From Bacteroidota bacterium (GTDB lineage Bacteria; Bacteroidota; Bacteroidia; NS11-12g; UBA9320): a stretch of 64,000 nt of DNA. A program made the position numbers and the translations under genes. The stretch is taken from the NCBI GenBank assembly GCA_947468275.1, contig CANIKO010000010.1:77114-141113 (forward strand), written 5' to 3'. Shown in pieces: positions 17,940-26,902 of this stretch. The stretch's first letter is position 1. Each line of letters starts with the position of its first letter. Below the pieces are notes generated by a model. It did no database searches. It had not been told where the DNA came from and was given only the letters and a program-made list of their open reading frames with translations.

Positions 17940-17976
17940 TTTCAAATTTTCAAATTGACACATTTCCAAATTAAAA

Positions 17977-20907
17977 TTAATCCTCACAATGATATTCCAC
18001 CTCCAAAGTTTTGACTGCCTTTTGGGTATTTTGTCCATCCTTTTTAGCTTTTCTCATTGCTTCTATCAGCCGTTGTCTTTCCTTTGCTATTTCTGCTCTT
18101 TTCTTTAAATCTTCATTCCTGTCAAAATAAATTTTTCCGTCAACCCATGTAGTTACTGGTTTAGAATAGTTGCTCAATGGATTTCCATCCCAAAGCACCA
18201 GATCTGCATCTTTTCCAATAGTAATACTCCCAACTCGGTTATCAATATGAAGCATTTTAGCAGGATTAATTGTTACCATATTTAAGGCTTCAATTTCTGA
18301 AACATCACTGTATTTTATGGTTTTTGCAGCTTCTTGATTTAGACGGCGACCCATTTCAGGATCATCACTATTTATACCGGTTAAAACACCAACCTTATTC
18401 ATAATTCCTGCATTGTAAGGAATGGCATCTGCAACTTCATATTTATAACCCCACCAATCCGAAAATGTACTGGCGGCCACGCCATGTTTTTTCATTTTAT
18501 CAGCTACCTTGTAACCCTCCAAAATATGAGTAAATGTGTTAACTTTAAATCCAAACGTATCGGCCACATGCATCAGCATATTTATTTCTGATTGCACATA
18601 ACTATGGCAAGTTATAAATCGCTTACTGTTCAATATTTCCAACAATGCTTCTAATTCTAAATCGATTCTATAACCGGACGTTTTTTTAAGTTCGCCGTAT
18701 GCTTTTGCCCTTGAAAAACCATCGAAAAAAACTTGTTCAACGCCCATACGGGTTTGTGGAAAACGAACCGTTTGAAAATCGCCCCAATTGCTTTGTTTAA
18801 CATTTTCGCCCAAGGCAAATTTTATAAACCGATGATCCGTAGGGAATTTTAATTTTTCCGGAGCTTCCCCATATTTTAATTTTATTAAAGCTGTTTGCCC
18901 CCCAATGGCATTGGCCGAGCCATGCAACAAATGCGAAGTAGTAACACCACCAGCCAATTGCCTGTAAATATTAACATCTTTGGCATTTATTACATCTTCA
19001 ATTCTTACCTCACTGGTAATGGATTGGGTTCCTTCATTCACTCCTTTAGAAATGGCAATATGACTGTGTTCGTCAATGATGCCGGGGGTTAGGTGCATTC
19101 CGGTTCCGTCAAAAAAATCATCATGATCACTAAGGGTTAATCCCTTACCAATACTTTCCACCTTTCCATGTGCAACAATAACGTCCATGTTTTCCAGTTT
19201 TCCTTTGGTATCGCAAGTCCAAACTGTGCAATTTTTTATAATAAAATAATTATAATTTTTACGATTATATTGCCATGGCATCGAAAATTTAGGCATTACA
19301 ACTTCTATTTTTTTCTTCATCGAATCTTCTTTTACCTCTACTTTCCCTGTGTATTTGGCTAAAATAGAAACACTTTTACCTAGCGAATCATTCGAAATTA
19401 AGTTTATATCATTTCCTGTTTTATAACCTGTGCCGGTGTATGATTTTCCATTTTTTAACATTAATTGATAATTGATAAACCCGTTTTTCAGAGCAATTTT
19501 AAGTTCGCCTTTTGTTTTAGGTTGCAATTCTGCTTTTGGCAACCAAGGCTTTCCGCTAATAGTTATCTTATATACCGAATCCTGAAAATTTAGGGTGTAT
19601 TTACCTGTATAATCAGCCGTTTGCCAGTCGATAATTGTATTTTGTTTCCCCAAAATCCAGTTTTCTAGGATGGCCGTTCCTTCTTTAAAAACATTACCAT
19701 CGGTAATAATAAAATTTGCTAATTTTCCAATATCTAGTGTTCCACATTGGGTTTCTGATTTTATAAATTTAGCTGGATTTGTGGTTAACGCCTTTAAAGC
19801 ATATTCTTCGGGCAATCCATTTTCAATGGCTTTGCGAAGGTTTGGCCAAAACTTATCACGCTTTTTAATTCCATTCAGAGTCAATGAAAATTCAATTCCA
19901 TTCTTATATAATATGGCTGGGTTAAACGGGGCCATTTCCCAATGTTTCATTTCAGTGAGACTTATTAATCGAGCATCTAAAGGGTCTTCCACATCATATG
20001 CATCCGGAAAGTTTAAAGAAATTACCAACGCGGCATTCGTATTTTTCACCTCTTGAGCAAATTGGTATTCATCGCCGTTTCCTTTAATAATATATTGTAG
20101 GCCAAATTCGTCGCCCAATTTATCAGCTCTCAAAACATCTTGAATATCTTCCGCTTCAAAAAAATGAGGCAGACTACTTGATAAATTATATGCTTCCAAT
20201 GAAAGATTAATTTCAGCAGGTTTTGCCATTTTATACCATTTGGCATCATACTGAAATTGCCTTAATAAAGCAATGGCTCCCATCAAACTGGAAGGGTAAT
20301 CCTGAGTTGAATTGCCTTTATGAAATGAAAAATAATTTCCCGAAGTAGAATTTATAACCTGCTTTTGTTCCAATTCATCACCCAAAGTGGCCAAACAACC
20401 TGTTCCTCTGGCAATACCATTTTGCTGATGGCTGGCCACCATTCCAAAGCCAATATCTCTTAAAGATTTTGATTCTTCATGATTAATACTAAATATTTGG
20501 TTGGCACTAATTTCGGGATGAATCGCTTCGTTCCAATACCAAGCCCCTTTTTTGGAGGATAGAAACTGGGGGCCCGGAGTATTGGTTTTGCTTTGAACTT
20601 TTGGTACACCATAATCCGACCAAACATCTATAAAAGAAGGATAAATCCATTTGCCTTGCAAATCAATAACCTTTGCACCTGCTGGAATTTTTATACTTGT
20701 GCCAGCTGCTGTTATTTTTCCTTTTTGAATTATTAAAACTGCGTTGGCAATTTTTGTTTGAGGATCTCTAATTAATGTGCAATTTGTAAAAGCTGTAATA
20801 CCTTCATAATGATCTGCCGAACCATTAATTGGGGTTCCGAGTTGGGCAAAAATATCATAACGGGACAATAACAGAATTGCAAAATATATTATTCTCTTAA
20901 ATGGCAT
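17977..20907 (-). CDS. Secreted two-domain amidohydrolase (one degenerate, one active-type domain)
   Basis: This 976-residue protein starts with a signal peptide (MPFKRIIYFAILLL...FAQ). The N-terminal half (about 30-450) has the amidohydrolase frame (KWIYPSFIDVWSDYG, later LDIGKLANFIITDG) but no HxH. A linker of beta structure spans roughly 450-560. The C-terminal half (about 565-950) is complete: GIIDEHSHIA, CHSYVQSE, NTFTHILEG and the acid in GINSDDPEMG, then SITIGKDADLVLWDGN. Such proteins hydrolyse C-N bonds, perhaps of peptides or cyclic amides, in the periplasm. The pairing with the single-domain gene downstream suggests a complex. Substrate unknown. Confidence 0.88.
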   Translation of the reverse strand: MPFKRIIYFAILLLSRYDIFAQLGTPINGSADHYEGITAFTNCTLIRDPQTKIANAVLIIQKGKITAAGTSIKIPAGAKVIDLQGKWIYPSFIDVWSDYGVPKVQSKTNTPGPQFLSSKKGAWYWNEAIHPEISANQIFSINHEESKSLRDIGFGMVASHQQNGIARGTGCLATLGDELEQKQVINSTSGNYFSFHKGNSTQDYPSSLMGAIALLRQFQYDAKWYKMAKPAEINLSLEAYNLSSSLPHFFEAEDIQDVLRADKLGDEFGLQYIIKGNGDEYQFAQEVKNTNAALVISLNFPDAYDVEDPLDARLISLTEMKHWEMAPFNPAILYKNGIEFSLTLNGIKKRDKFWPNLRKAIENGLPEEYALKALTTNPAKFIKSETQCGTLDIGKLANFIITDGNVFKEGTAILENWILGKQNTIIDWQTADYTGKYTLNFQDSVYKITISGKPWLPKAELQPKTKGELKIALKNGFINYQLMLKNGKSYTGTGYKTGNDINLISNDSLGKSVSILAKYTGKVEVKEDSMKKKIEVVMPKFSMPWQYNRKNYNYFIIKNCTVWTCDTKGKLENMDVIVAHGKVESIGKGLTLSDHDDFFDGTGMHLTPGIIDEHSHIAISKGVNEGTQSITSEVRIEDVINAKDVNIYRQLAGGVTTSHLLHGSANAIGGQTALIKLKYGEAPEKLKFPTDHRFIKFALGENVKQSNWGDFQTVRFPQTRMGVEQVFFDGFSRAKAYGELKKTSGYRIDLELEALLEILNSKRFITCHSYVQSEINMLMHVADTFGFKVNTFTHILEGYKVADKMKKHGVAASTFSDWWGYKYEVADAIPYNAGIMNKVGVLTGINSDDPEMGRRLNQEAAKTIKYSDVSEIEALNMVTINPAKMLHIDNRVGSITIGKDADLVLWDGNPLSNYSKPVTTWVDGKIYFDRNEDLKKRAEIAKERQRLIEAMRKAKKDGQNTQKAVKTLEVEYHCED

Positions 20908-21014
20908 CTTATAGATTTATGTATGGAATAGAAAAAATTTAAATAGTGTTGCAAAATAGCTTGTTATGAACAAACTTAATAATTGTAAAACGTAATAATT
21001 TAGTATAAAAACTA

Positions 21015-21044
21015 AATGTTATTATCGACTTCGATAATAACATT
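21015..21044. promoter_or_regulatory. Perfect 14-bp inverted repeat, candidate operator
   Basis: AATGTTATTATCGA, a 2-base CT spacer, then TCGATAATAACATT form a perfect dyad 9 bases upstream of the TTTG of the yceD promoter. It lies between divergent genes, so it could act on either. There is no T-run, so a terminator is unlikely. The regulator is unknown; I do not recognise it as a FapR- or FadR-type site. Confidence 0.6.
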
Positions 21045-21053
21045 AATATTTGT

Positions 21054-21084
21054 TTTGAACTATTATATAAAAATCATACTTTTG
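21054..21084 (+). promoter_or_regulatory. Promoter of the yceD-rpmF-plsX operon
   Basis: TTTG at 21054-21057 and TACTTTTG at 21077-21084 are separated by 19 bases, an exact match to the Bacteroidota housekeeping promoter pattern TTTG-N19-TAnnTTTG. It is the best promoter seen in the window. The yceD GTG start follows after 19 bases. Confidence 0.8.
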
Positions 21085-21103
21085 CAGCCCTGTTTAAAAA
21101 ACT

Positions 21104-21634
21104 GTGGATTCTTTAAAGAACTACGACATTGATTTCGTAAAGCTAAAATTAGGACAACATGATTTTGATTATAAAATTGATGATTCCTTTTTTAGTGTAA
21201 AAGAAAACTCATTAATTGGACATGGAAATGTTAACGTTCATTTAATTATTGATAAAAAAGAAAGGTTAATGAACTTGGACTTCACAATTGAAGGAATAGT
21301 TAAAACCGAGTGTGATGTATGTTTGGATATGTTTGATTTACCTGTTAAAAGCAATGAATCAATTGTAATAAAGATTACAGAAACTCCAAAGGAAAGCGAT
21401 GGTGAAATTATTTATCTTGGTCCAAATGCTATTTCATTTAATGTGTACGATCACATTTATGAAATAATTTGTACAAGCATTCCAATGACCAAAACGTGCA
21501 AGGACAATTCAGAAACACCAAGGAGCTGCAACACTCAAATGTTAAAATTTTTATCAAAAAGTACGGACGAAAACACTAATATTGAAACCCCCACTGACCC
21601 CAGATGGGATAAATTAAAAAATATAATAGATTAA
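21104..21634 (+). CDS. yceD: YceD family (DUF177) protein
   Basis: This 176-residue protein precedes rpmF, the hallmark position for DUF177 proteins, which are linked to 23S rRNA or ribosome metabolism. The CDVCLDMFD motif in the middle matches the C-x-x-C-L region of the family. A further cysteine cluster (CTSIPMTKTC...SC) lies toward the end. The start codon is GTG; no ATG fits, and the promoter box lies just upstream. rpmF begins 5 bases after its stop. Confidence 0.88.
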   Translation: MDSLKNYDIDFVKLKLGQHDFDYKIDDSFFSVKENSLIGHGNVNVHLIIDKKERLMNLDFTIEGIVKTECDVCLDMFDLPVKSNESIVIKITETPKESDGEIIYLGPNAISFNVYDHIYEIICTSIPMTKTCKDNSETPRSCNTQMLKFLSKSTDENTNIETPTDPRWDKLKNIID

Positions 21635-21639
21635 AAGAT

Positions 21640-21822
21640 ATGGCACATCCCAAACGAAAAATTTCGAGAACCCGCAGGGACAAACGTAGAACCCACGACA
21701 AACTTGGGTTTAAACAAATATTTACCGATCCTAAGTCCGGCGATACTTCATTGTATCACAGAATTAACATGGAAACCGGTATCTATCGCGGAGTTCAGGT
21801 TATTGAAGTAAAGACTTCTTAA
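21640..21822 (+). CDS. rpmF: 50S ribosomal protein L32
   Basis: At 60 residues with the signature MAHPKRKISRTRRDKRRTHDK, this is ribosomal protein L32 of the large subunit. It lacks the CxxC zinc-ribbon cysteines of some L32 proteins and is therefore the zinc-independent form. It is embedded between yceD and plsX with very short gaps, the usual arrangement that ties ribosome and lipid synthesis together. Confidence 0.98.
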   Translation: MAHPKRKISRTRRDKRRTHDKLGFKQIFTDPKSGDTSLYHRINMETGIYRGVQVIEVKTS

Positions 21823-21838
21823 AAAAAACACTAAAATT

Positions 21839-22783
21839 ATGTCACGTATCCGAATAGGATTAGATGCCATGGGTGGGGACTATGCCCCATCCGAGGCTAT
21901 TAAAGGCGCATTTTTGGCAGCTGGTCAATCTGACTTTGCCAACGTGGACATAATATTAATTGGTGAAAAGAAAATAATTGAAGAATCTCTTGCCGAGCAA
22001 GGCATATCTCAAACTTTCGAAATAGTTGATGCTCCTGATACCATTGGTATGAGCGAGCATCCTACCAAAGCCGTTTCTGCAAAAAGAAACTCTAGCATAA
22101 TGGTAGGTTTAAAAATGCTAATGGAAGGTAAGTTGGATGGTTTTACTAGTGCAGGCAATACGGGAGCCATGATGGTTGGTTCTCTTTACACCGTCAGAAC
22201 TATTGAGGGGATTTTACGACCTGCTCTTTCAACTATTCTTCCACGCCCGTCGGGCAATCATGGTTTAATGCTGGATGCTGGCGCTAATGCCGATGTTAAG
22301 CCAGACATGCTGGTTCAATTTGCCAATATTGGTTCCATTTATGCCAATTCTATTATGGGTATTGAAAAACCCCGAGTAGGATTGCTTAGCATTGGCGAAG
22401 AAAAAGAAAAGGGAAATATTTTAACTCAAGCCACTTATCCATTATTGGAAGAAGATCGTTATATAAACTTTATAGGAAATATTGAAGGCCGTGATTTATT
22501 TACCGATAAAGCGGATGTGGTGGTATGTGATGGTTTTACAGGAAATATTGTTTTGAAAGCCTGTGAAGGGATATTCTATCAGCTAATGAAACGCGGCGTT
22601 AAAGACGAATACCTTACACAATTTAATTTTGAAAATTATGGGGGCTCACCTATTTTGGGTGTTAATAAACCTGTGATTATTGGTCATGGCATTTCTAAAG
22701 CCAAAACCTTTGTGAATATGATAAAACTTACACAAGATGTAATTGTATCAAATCTTATTGATAGTATTAAGGCTCAGCTTTAA
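21839..22783 (+). CDS. plsX: Phosphate acyltransferase PlsX
   Basis: Converts acyl-ACP to acyl-phosphate for glycerolipid synthesis. The length of 314 residues and the motifs IGLDAMGGDYAP, SAGNTGAMM, PSGNHGLMLDAGAN, IGEEKEKGN and CDGFTGNIVLK are diagnostic. In most Bacteroidota fabH follows directly. Here two minus-strand genes come in between, and plsX is convergent with the first of them at a 7-base gap. No terminator hairpin is visible in that gap. Confidence 0.97.
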   Translation: MSRIRIGLDAMGGDYAPSEAIKGAFLAAGQSDFANVDIILIGEKKIIEESLAEQGISQTFEIVDAPDTIGMSEHPTKAVSAKRNSSIMVGLKMLMEGKLDGFTSAGNTGAMMVGSLYTVRTIEGILRPALSTILPRPSGNHGLMLDAGANADVKPDMLVQFANIGSIYANSIMGIEKPRVGLLSIGEEKEKGNILTQATYPLLEEDRYINFIGNIEGRDLFTDKADVVVCDGFTGNIVLKACEGIFYQLMKRGVKDEYLTQFNFENYGGSPILGVNKPVIIGHGISKAKTFVNMIKLTQDVIVSNLIDSIKAQL

Positions 22784-22790
22784 TAACATA

Positions 22791-24281
22791 TTATCTTATC
22801 AAATTTAAGCTTATCCTTTTAGTTTCTGTTTTAAAGAATCCTTTTTCTGAAGGATAGGTAACTTTTATAGATGTCATATAAATTCCAATAGGACATTTAG
22901 CATCTTTATATGTCCCATCCCATTCTTCAAGTGGATTTTTAGAATAAAAAATCTGTTCACCCCATCGGTTAAAAATCCGTATTTCGAATTCTATCACATT
23001 CTCACATTCAATTTTATAAGTTTCATTTAGTCCATCATTATTTGGGCTAAATGAATTTGGGAAAAAGCAATTACTAATTTCAGGGCAGGTATCTTTTGTT
23101 TCTAAATCTTGTTGCCATTCGCATTGTTTTGGGGAGGAATAAATAAATAATACATTGCCCGGTTTTATTAGTTTTAGTTTAGGTTCATACACTTTTTCAT
23201 TAGTAAGCTGCCAATAGTAAGAGGATAAGCTGTCCGCTGAACTAAATGATACAAATCCTTTATTATCCAACCACGGGCATAAAAAGCCTTCTTGTTTTAA
23301 AAGTACTTCCGGCTTACTTTTTATAAATACATACGTTGTGTCATAGTCATTGTAATACTTCACTATTACTTGGTTTATGGCTTCCGTGCAGTAATGTGTT
23401 AAACCTACTGCCCACCCATAGTATTCTCCATTTATCCACCATTCCACATCTTTCTTTTCTTTGTTTTGTATATACACGCTATCTGGCTTGCAAATGGTAA
23501 TTGGTGCTGGAAGTTTTGGGATATCAGCGATTGGCTCTATTTTTATATCATCTATGAATAAACCAATATTATCTGTTACTATATTTATATTCATGTATTT
23601 TATTTCTGAATCATCCCAAAAGTTACCTAAAGTTATGTATTTGTAAGCGGAATCAGCGACAAATTCAAATTCCATTATTCGCCAAGTACTATCTTGAAAT
23701 AAATATGGTGTTCTGAATTGTGGTTTAATTTCAAGTTTACTATGTTCGCTTTTTTGTTTGGGTTGTCTTGTCCCTATCAAAACTCCAAATCCATCATGAC
23801 CAAAAATTTTACCACCATATAAATTAAATTGCCCATTAGTATGTGCCAAACTCAATTTGTATTTCTTTCCTATTACTAAAGGGCTTAATAATCTGCCATA
23901 TGCATAATCTCTTGATGCTTTTGGGAGAAGGGGATAATCATATAAATTTACTAGAATTAGTCGTATAAAGGCATCATCATTGTAAGGACTTTTAGGGAAA
24001 GTCCATGTTTTAGATTCATAAAATGGACGGTTAAAATAGTATCGCGGAGTTCCCATATAATCAACAGTTTCTGTACAAAAATCTTCCCAGCCAAGACATT
24101 TATGCAAAGGAGTAGATTGAAAGGCATAGTCAATCGAAGGAGGTCTTTCAATATATAATTCAAAAGTACCATTATAAACTAAATTTTGAGCTGATAATTT
24201 TATAGAGAAAATAAAAAATAGGCAAGCAACCTTAAAAAAGTTGTTTATCAACCAATGAAAACGTACTAGCCTATTTTTCAT
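22791..24281 (-). CDS. Secreted protein with T9SS type B (CHU_C) sorting domain
   Basis: This 496-residue protein has a long signal peptide (charged start MKNRLVRFHW, then a hydrophobic run ending LSAQ). The N-terminal 230 residues have a jelly-roll-like pattern (LVYNGTFELY...LGWEDFCTETVDYMG... FIDDIKIEPI) as in many Bacteroidota surface proteins with carbohydrate-binding-like modules. The end carries the CHU_C domain: NSFSPNNDGLNETYKI, then IFNRWGEQIFYS and a final beta strand. It is exported through T9SS and held at the surface. It starts 7 bases after the stop of the upstream glycine-rich cargo gene, so the two form an operon. Function unknown. Confidence 0.85.
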   Translation of the reverse strand: MKNRLVRFHWLINNFFKVACLFFIFSIKLSAQNLVYNGTFELYIERPPSIDYAFQSTPLHKCLGWEDFCTETVDYMGTPRYYFNRPFYESKTWTFPKSPYNDDAFIRLILVNLYDYPLLPKASRDYAYGRLLSPLVIGKKYKLSLAHTNGQFNLYGGKIFGHDGFGVLIGTRQPKQKSEHSKLEIKPQFRTPYLFQDSTWRIMEFEFVADSAYKYITLGNFWDDSEIKYMNINIVTDNIGLFIDDIKIEPIADIPKLPAPITICKPDSVYIQNKEKKDVEWWINGEYYGWAVGLTHYCTEAINQVIVKYYNDYDTTYVFIKSKPEVLLKQEGFLCPWLDNKGFVSFSSADSLSSYYWQLTNEKVYEPKLKLIKPGNVLFIYSSPKQCEWQQDLETKDTCPEISNCFFPNSFSPNNDGLNETYKIECENVIEFEIRIFNRWGEQIFYSKNPLEEWDGTYKDAKCPIGIYMTSIKVTYPSEKGFFKTETKRISLNLIR

Positions 24282-24288
24282 TCTAGAT

Positions 24289-26694
24289 TTACTTAATAAA
24301 TACTTTTTTATTTATACTGCCATTAATCCTCAGAATATATACTCCTTTAGCAGTATTTTCTACAGTAATTACCTCTTTATTAACATTGTTTTTTGACCAC
24401 AGAACTTTACCTGTCAAATCCAATAGTTCCAATTTGATTAGTTTACCCTCGCTTTCCAACACCTCTTGCTCGTCTGTTGATGACCTTAATAGTTGGAACT
24501 GATTATCGTTCATATTCAAAAGTTCGTAACTATCACGATTTGGCTTAATAGGCAATTTAAAAGGTTCATTATCATTAAAACCGAAGTGACTATCTGGATT
24601 ACCATAATCAAACAGAACATCTTCGGGGTCATCCCCATTCAAATCCCCTAAATCGCCTTGTGAGGCATGACTGCCAAAGCCAGGAGTATTAGGATTACAT
24701 GCCCCTGTATCCACATACACTTTGTGTGGGGAATGTTCATAATAAATGTATCTATTCCCATTTTGTGATACGTATCGAGCATTAAAAAGGTTGTAGTCAT
24801 CTAAAAATTTAATTTCTAATCCTCCACTTAAAACGCCAGGTTGAGCCGGTAATTTAATATGATTAAGCGTCATATTGTGCTGATGATAAGAAAACCTATC
24901 AAAAATATAATTAGCATCTGCCAATTTATAAAATTTACAATGGTACTTATTCGTATTGCTTCCAACATTTGAGGTGGTTAATACTTCACCTGTGGCCCTA
25001 TCATAAGTAATTGTACCTGAACCAAGAATAGGATCATAATAAAATTGCCAAGTATATTTATTTCCAGACAATACAGCCTGATTAGAATAGTCGTTTTGAG
25101 TTACAAACCTAAATGGACGCATGGCATTATCACAATGGCAAATATCTAAATCAGGTGTTCCGCTAGGGGTGCATGCTGAATAAGGCGTTGTGAGAGAGGG
25201 TGGATAGGTAGCTAAATTATCGGTAATTTCCTTTGTATAACCACCCGGGCCTTTCCCACCTCCCTTGCCAGAGGATAAATCTATAGAGCCTACTTTTGGC
25301 GAAGGGGCATTTCCAAAACATTGGGATGTGGCAGCATCACGGTTATAAATAAATATGGTTCCTGCTTTTGCTCCATTACCTCCATCCCCCCCTTGACCAG
25401 CTTTTCCATAATCTCCATTTCCTCCATTCCCACCTGAATAATAAATATCTAATCCCACCTGAGCACCTATACCTCCATCACCACCTCTTCCTGAAAGACC
25501 TCCCGAACCACCCGATTTCCCATGGTCGCCATTTGCTCCGGCAGCAAGTAAAAAATTGTATTGTGTTGTAGGTATATATGGAGTAGCTGTTAGATCATTT
25601 TTTATTAACCCTACTTTCATTAAAATAATTCCACCTCCTTTTGCACCTTTTCCTGCATCTCCACCTAATGACGCGTCACCACCATCACTCCCGTTTTGTC
25701 CAGCATTATTAATATAGTTGTCACTTCCACCGATTCCTCCATGACCGCCACCTTGACCTTGTAATCCTGATTTTTGATTTGCAGGAAAATATCCAGCACT
25801 GCCCATAACAACTTTATGAGTAGAAAAAGAAGGGGTGCCATAATCATATGCTGTAGTGGATGAATATAAAGAAGTAGGTGTTCCAAGTATAGGTAATGAC
25901 GAGAATGGAACGGGGTCACCATTTGTGCCTATATTGCCTAAAAATTCATGAATAGGGTCAGGAGTTGGAACAATGCAGGGAACTAAATTAGATAAACTAA
26001 ATATTCCTCCTCCGCCATTATAAAAATTATCGCCAACGCCGGGAGTTCCTTTTATGGCCCAATTTACATTATCGGGGCCAAATCCCGTCCCCGAAACATC
26101 AAAAATACCTCTATCCATTACTACTTGTTCAGCAGCAAAACATAGTACGCCGCCTGTGTAGCCATCCCAAGGTTTGCATCTAATTACACCCTTATTTGTT
26201 AATTTGAAAAACCGAGGTATTTTTAACACTTGCAATCTTGCGCTGCTAACCGAGTTTTGTGTGTTGTAGGTGCGAGTAAGTTTATCTATATTTAAACTTG
26301 TACCTCCACCTGTTATACTTTGTATTGTGGTTTCTTCAAAATACCCTGTGGTAGAACCTGCTACTGAAATCATTTGAATAACCATTACCCTATCTCCTGC
26401 AGTAAATGAACCTGAGATGTGATCTAAAGATAAAGCATCCATTGTTGGGACAAGTGAACTTAATAACCAACAATGCGCCCGTGTATCATCCATAAAATAA
26501 ATTGTTGAATAACTAACTGTTGTTGTAGGTGAACTTGAAGTAGGATATCCTGATAAAAACTGGGAAAATCCTTTTTTAGTTGATGCCAAAAGGATTAAAA
26601 GTATGAACAGAGCAGAAATAATTTTTTTGCTCGAAATTATTAGAAAAAAATAGGGGGGGGTAACTAACTGATAACTAAAATTTTGATTTTTCAT
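24289..26694 (-). CDS. Glycine-rich secreted protein with T9SS type A sorting domain
   Basis: This 801-residue protein has a long N-terminal region with a hydrophobic segment at about 25-45 ending GFSQ. Residues roughly 300-490 are rich in glycine with acidic and small residues (GGHGGIGG, GDGGIGAQVG), resembling glycine-rich adhesin or fibre-like regions. The C-terminal 75 residues match a type A T9SS domain (LELLDLTGKVLWS, then TAKGVYILRING...KKVFIK). A run of eight C residues on the coding strand lies within codons 12-15. No enzymatic motif is recognised. It is probably a surface structural or adhesive protein; that part is inference. Confidence 0.8.
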   Translation of the reverse strand: MKNQNFSYQLVTPPYFFLIISSKKIISALFILLILLASTKKGFSQFLSGYPTSSSPTTTVSYSTIYFMDDTRAHCWLLSSLVPTMDALSLDHISGSFTAGDRVMVIQMISVAGSTTGYFEETTIQSITGGGTSLNIDKLTRTYNTQNSVSSARLQVLKIPRFFKLTNKGVIRCKPWDGYTGGVLCFAAEQVVMDRGIFDVSGTGFGPDNVNWAIKGTPGVGDNFYNGGGGIFSLSNLVPCIVPTPDPIHEFLGNIGTNGDPVPFSSLPILGTPTSLYSSTTAYDYGTPSFSTHKVVMGSAGYFPANQKSGLQGQGGGHGGIGGSDNYINNAGQNGSDGGDASLGGDAGKGAKGGGIILMKVGLIKNDLTATPYIPTTQYNFLLAAGANGDHGKSGGSGGLSGRGGDGGIGAQVGLDIYYSGGNGGNGDYGKAGQGGDGGNGAKAGTIFIYNRDAATSQCFGNAPSPKVGSIDLSSGKGGGKGPGGYTKEITDNLATYPPSLTTPYSACTPSGTPDLDICHCDNAMRPFRFVTQNDYSNQAVLSGNKYTWQFYYDPILGSGTITYDRATGEVLTTSNVGSNTNKYHCKFYKLADANYIFDRFSYHQHNMTLNHIKLPAQPGVLSGGLEIKFLDDYNLFNARYVSQNGNRYIYYEHSPHKVYVDTGACNPNTPGFGSHASQGDLGDLNGDDPEDVLFDYGNPDSHFGFNDNEPFKLPIKPNRDSYELLNMNDNQFQLLRSSTDEQEVLESEGKLIKLELLDLTGKVLWSKNNVNKEVITVENTAKGVYILRINGSINKKVFIK
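26653..26660. repeat. G8 homopolymer tract at the start of the glycine-rich cargo gene
   Basis: Eight consecutive G (C on the coding strand) lie within codons 12-15, before the signal-peptide core. A short A-run is nearby. No good in-frame start follows the tract, so slippage would abolish expression. Confidence 0.75.
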
Positions 26695-26871
26695 AATAAT
26701 TATTTTTAGTAGCTTAAATATTTAAAGTTAAACAAATCTAATCTAACATTTCACATTTGCAACGTTTATTTAAATTTGGAATAAGGGTATTATTATGAAT
26801 TTTAAAATTTAAACAACCATTAAATTAAAAGTTGTCCAAGAATAACAATTATATTTTTAAGACTAAACAAT

Positions 26872-26879
26872 TATCTTTG
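26872..26879 (+). promoter_or_regulatory. Candidate promoter -7 box for fabH
   Basis: TATCTTTG matches TAnnTTTG and lies 23 bases before the fabH ATG. It shows that fabH has its own promoter, consistent with its separation from plsX. No clear -33 TTTG is visible at the usual distance. Confidence 0.55.
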
Positions 26880-26902
26880 CCGCCTTATTTATAAAAACAT
26901 AA

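Noticed and set aside
25368-25922. Histidine- and leucine-rich ORFs inside the glycine-rich cargo gene
   Set aside because: The composition is what glycine codons give in other frames; the minus-strand gene has a signal peptide and sorting domain.
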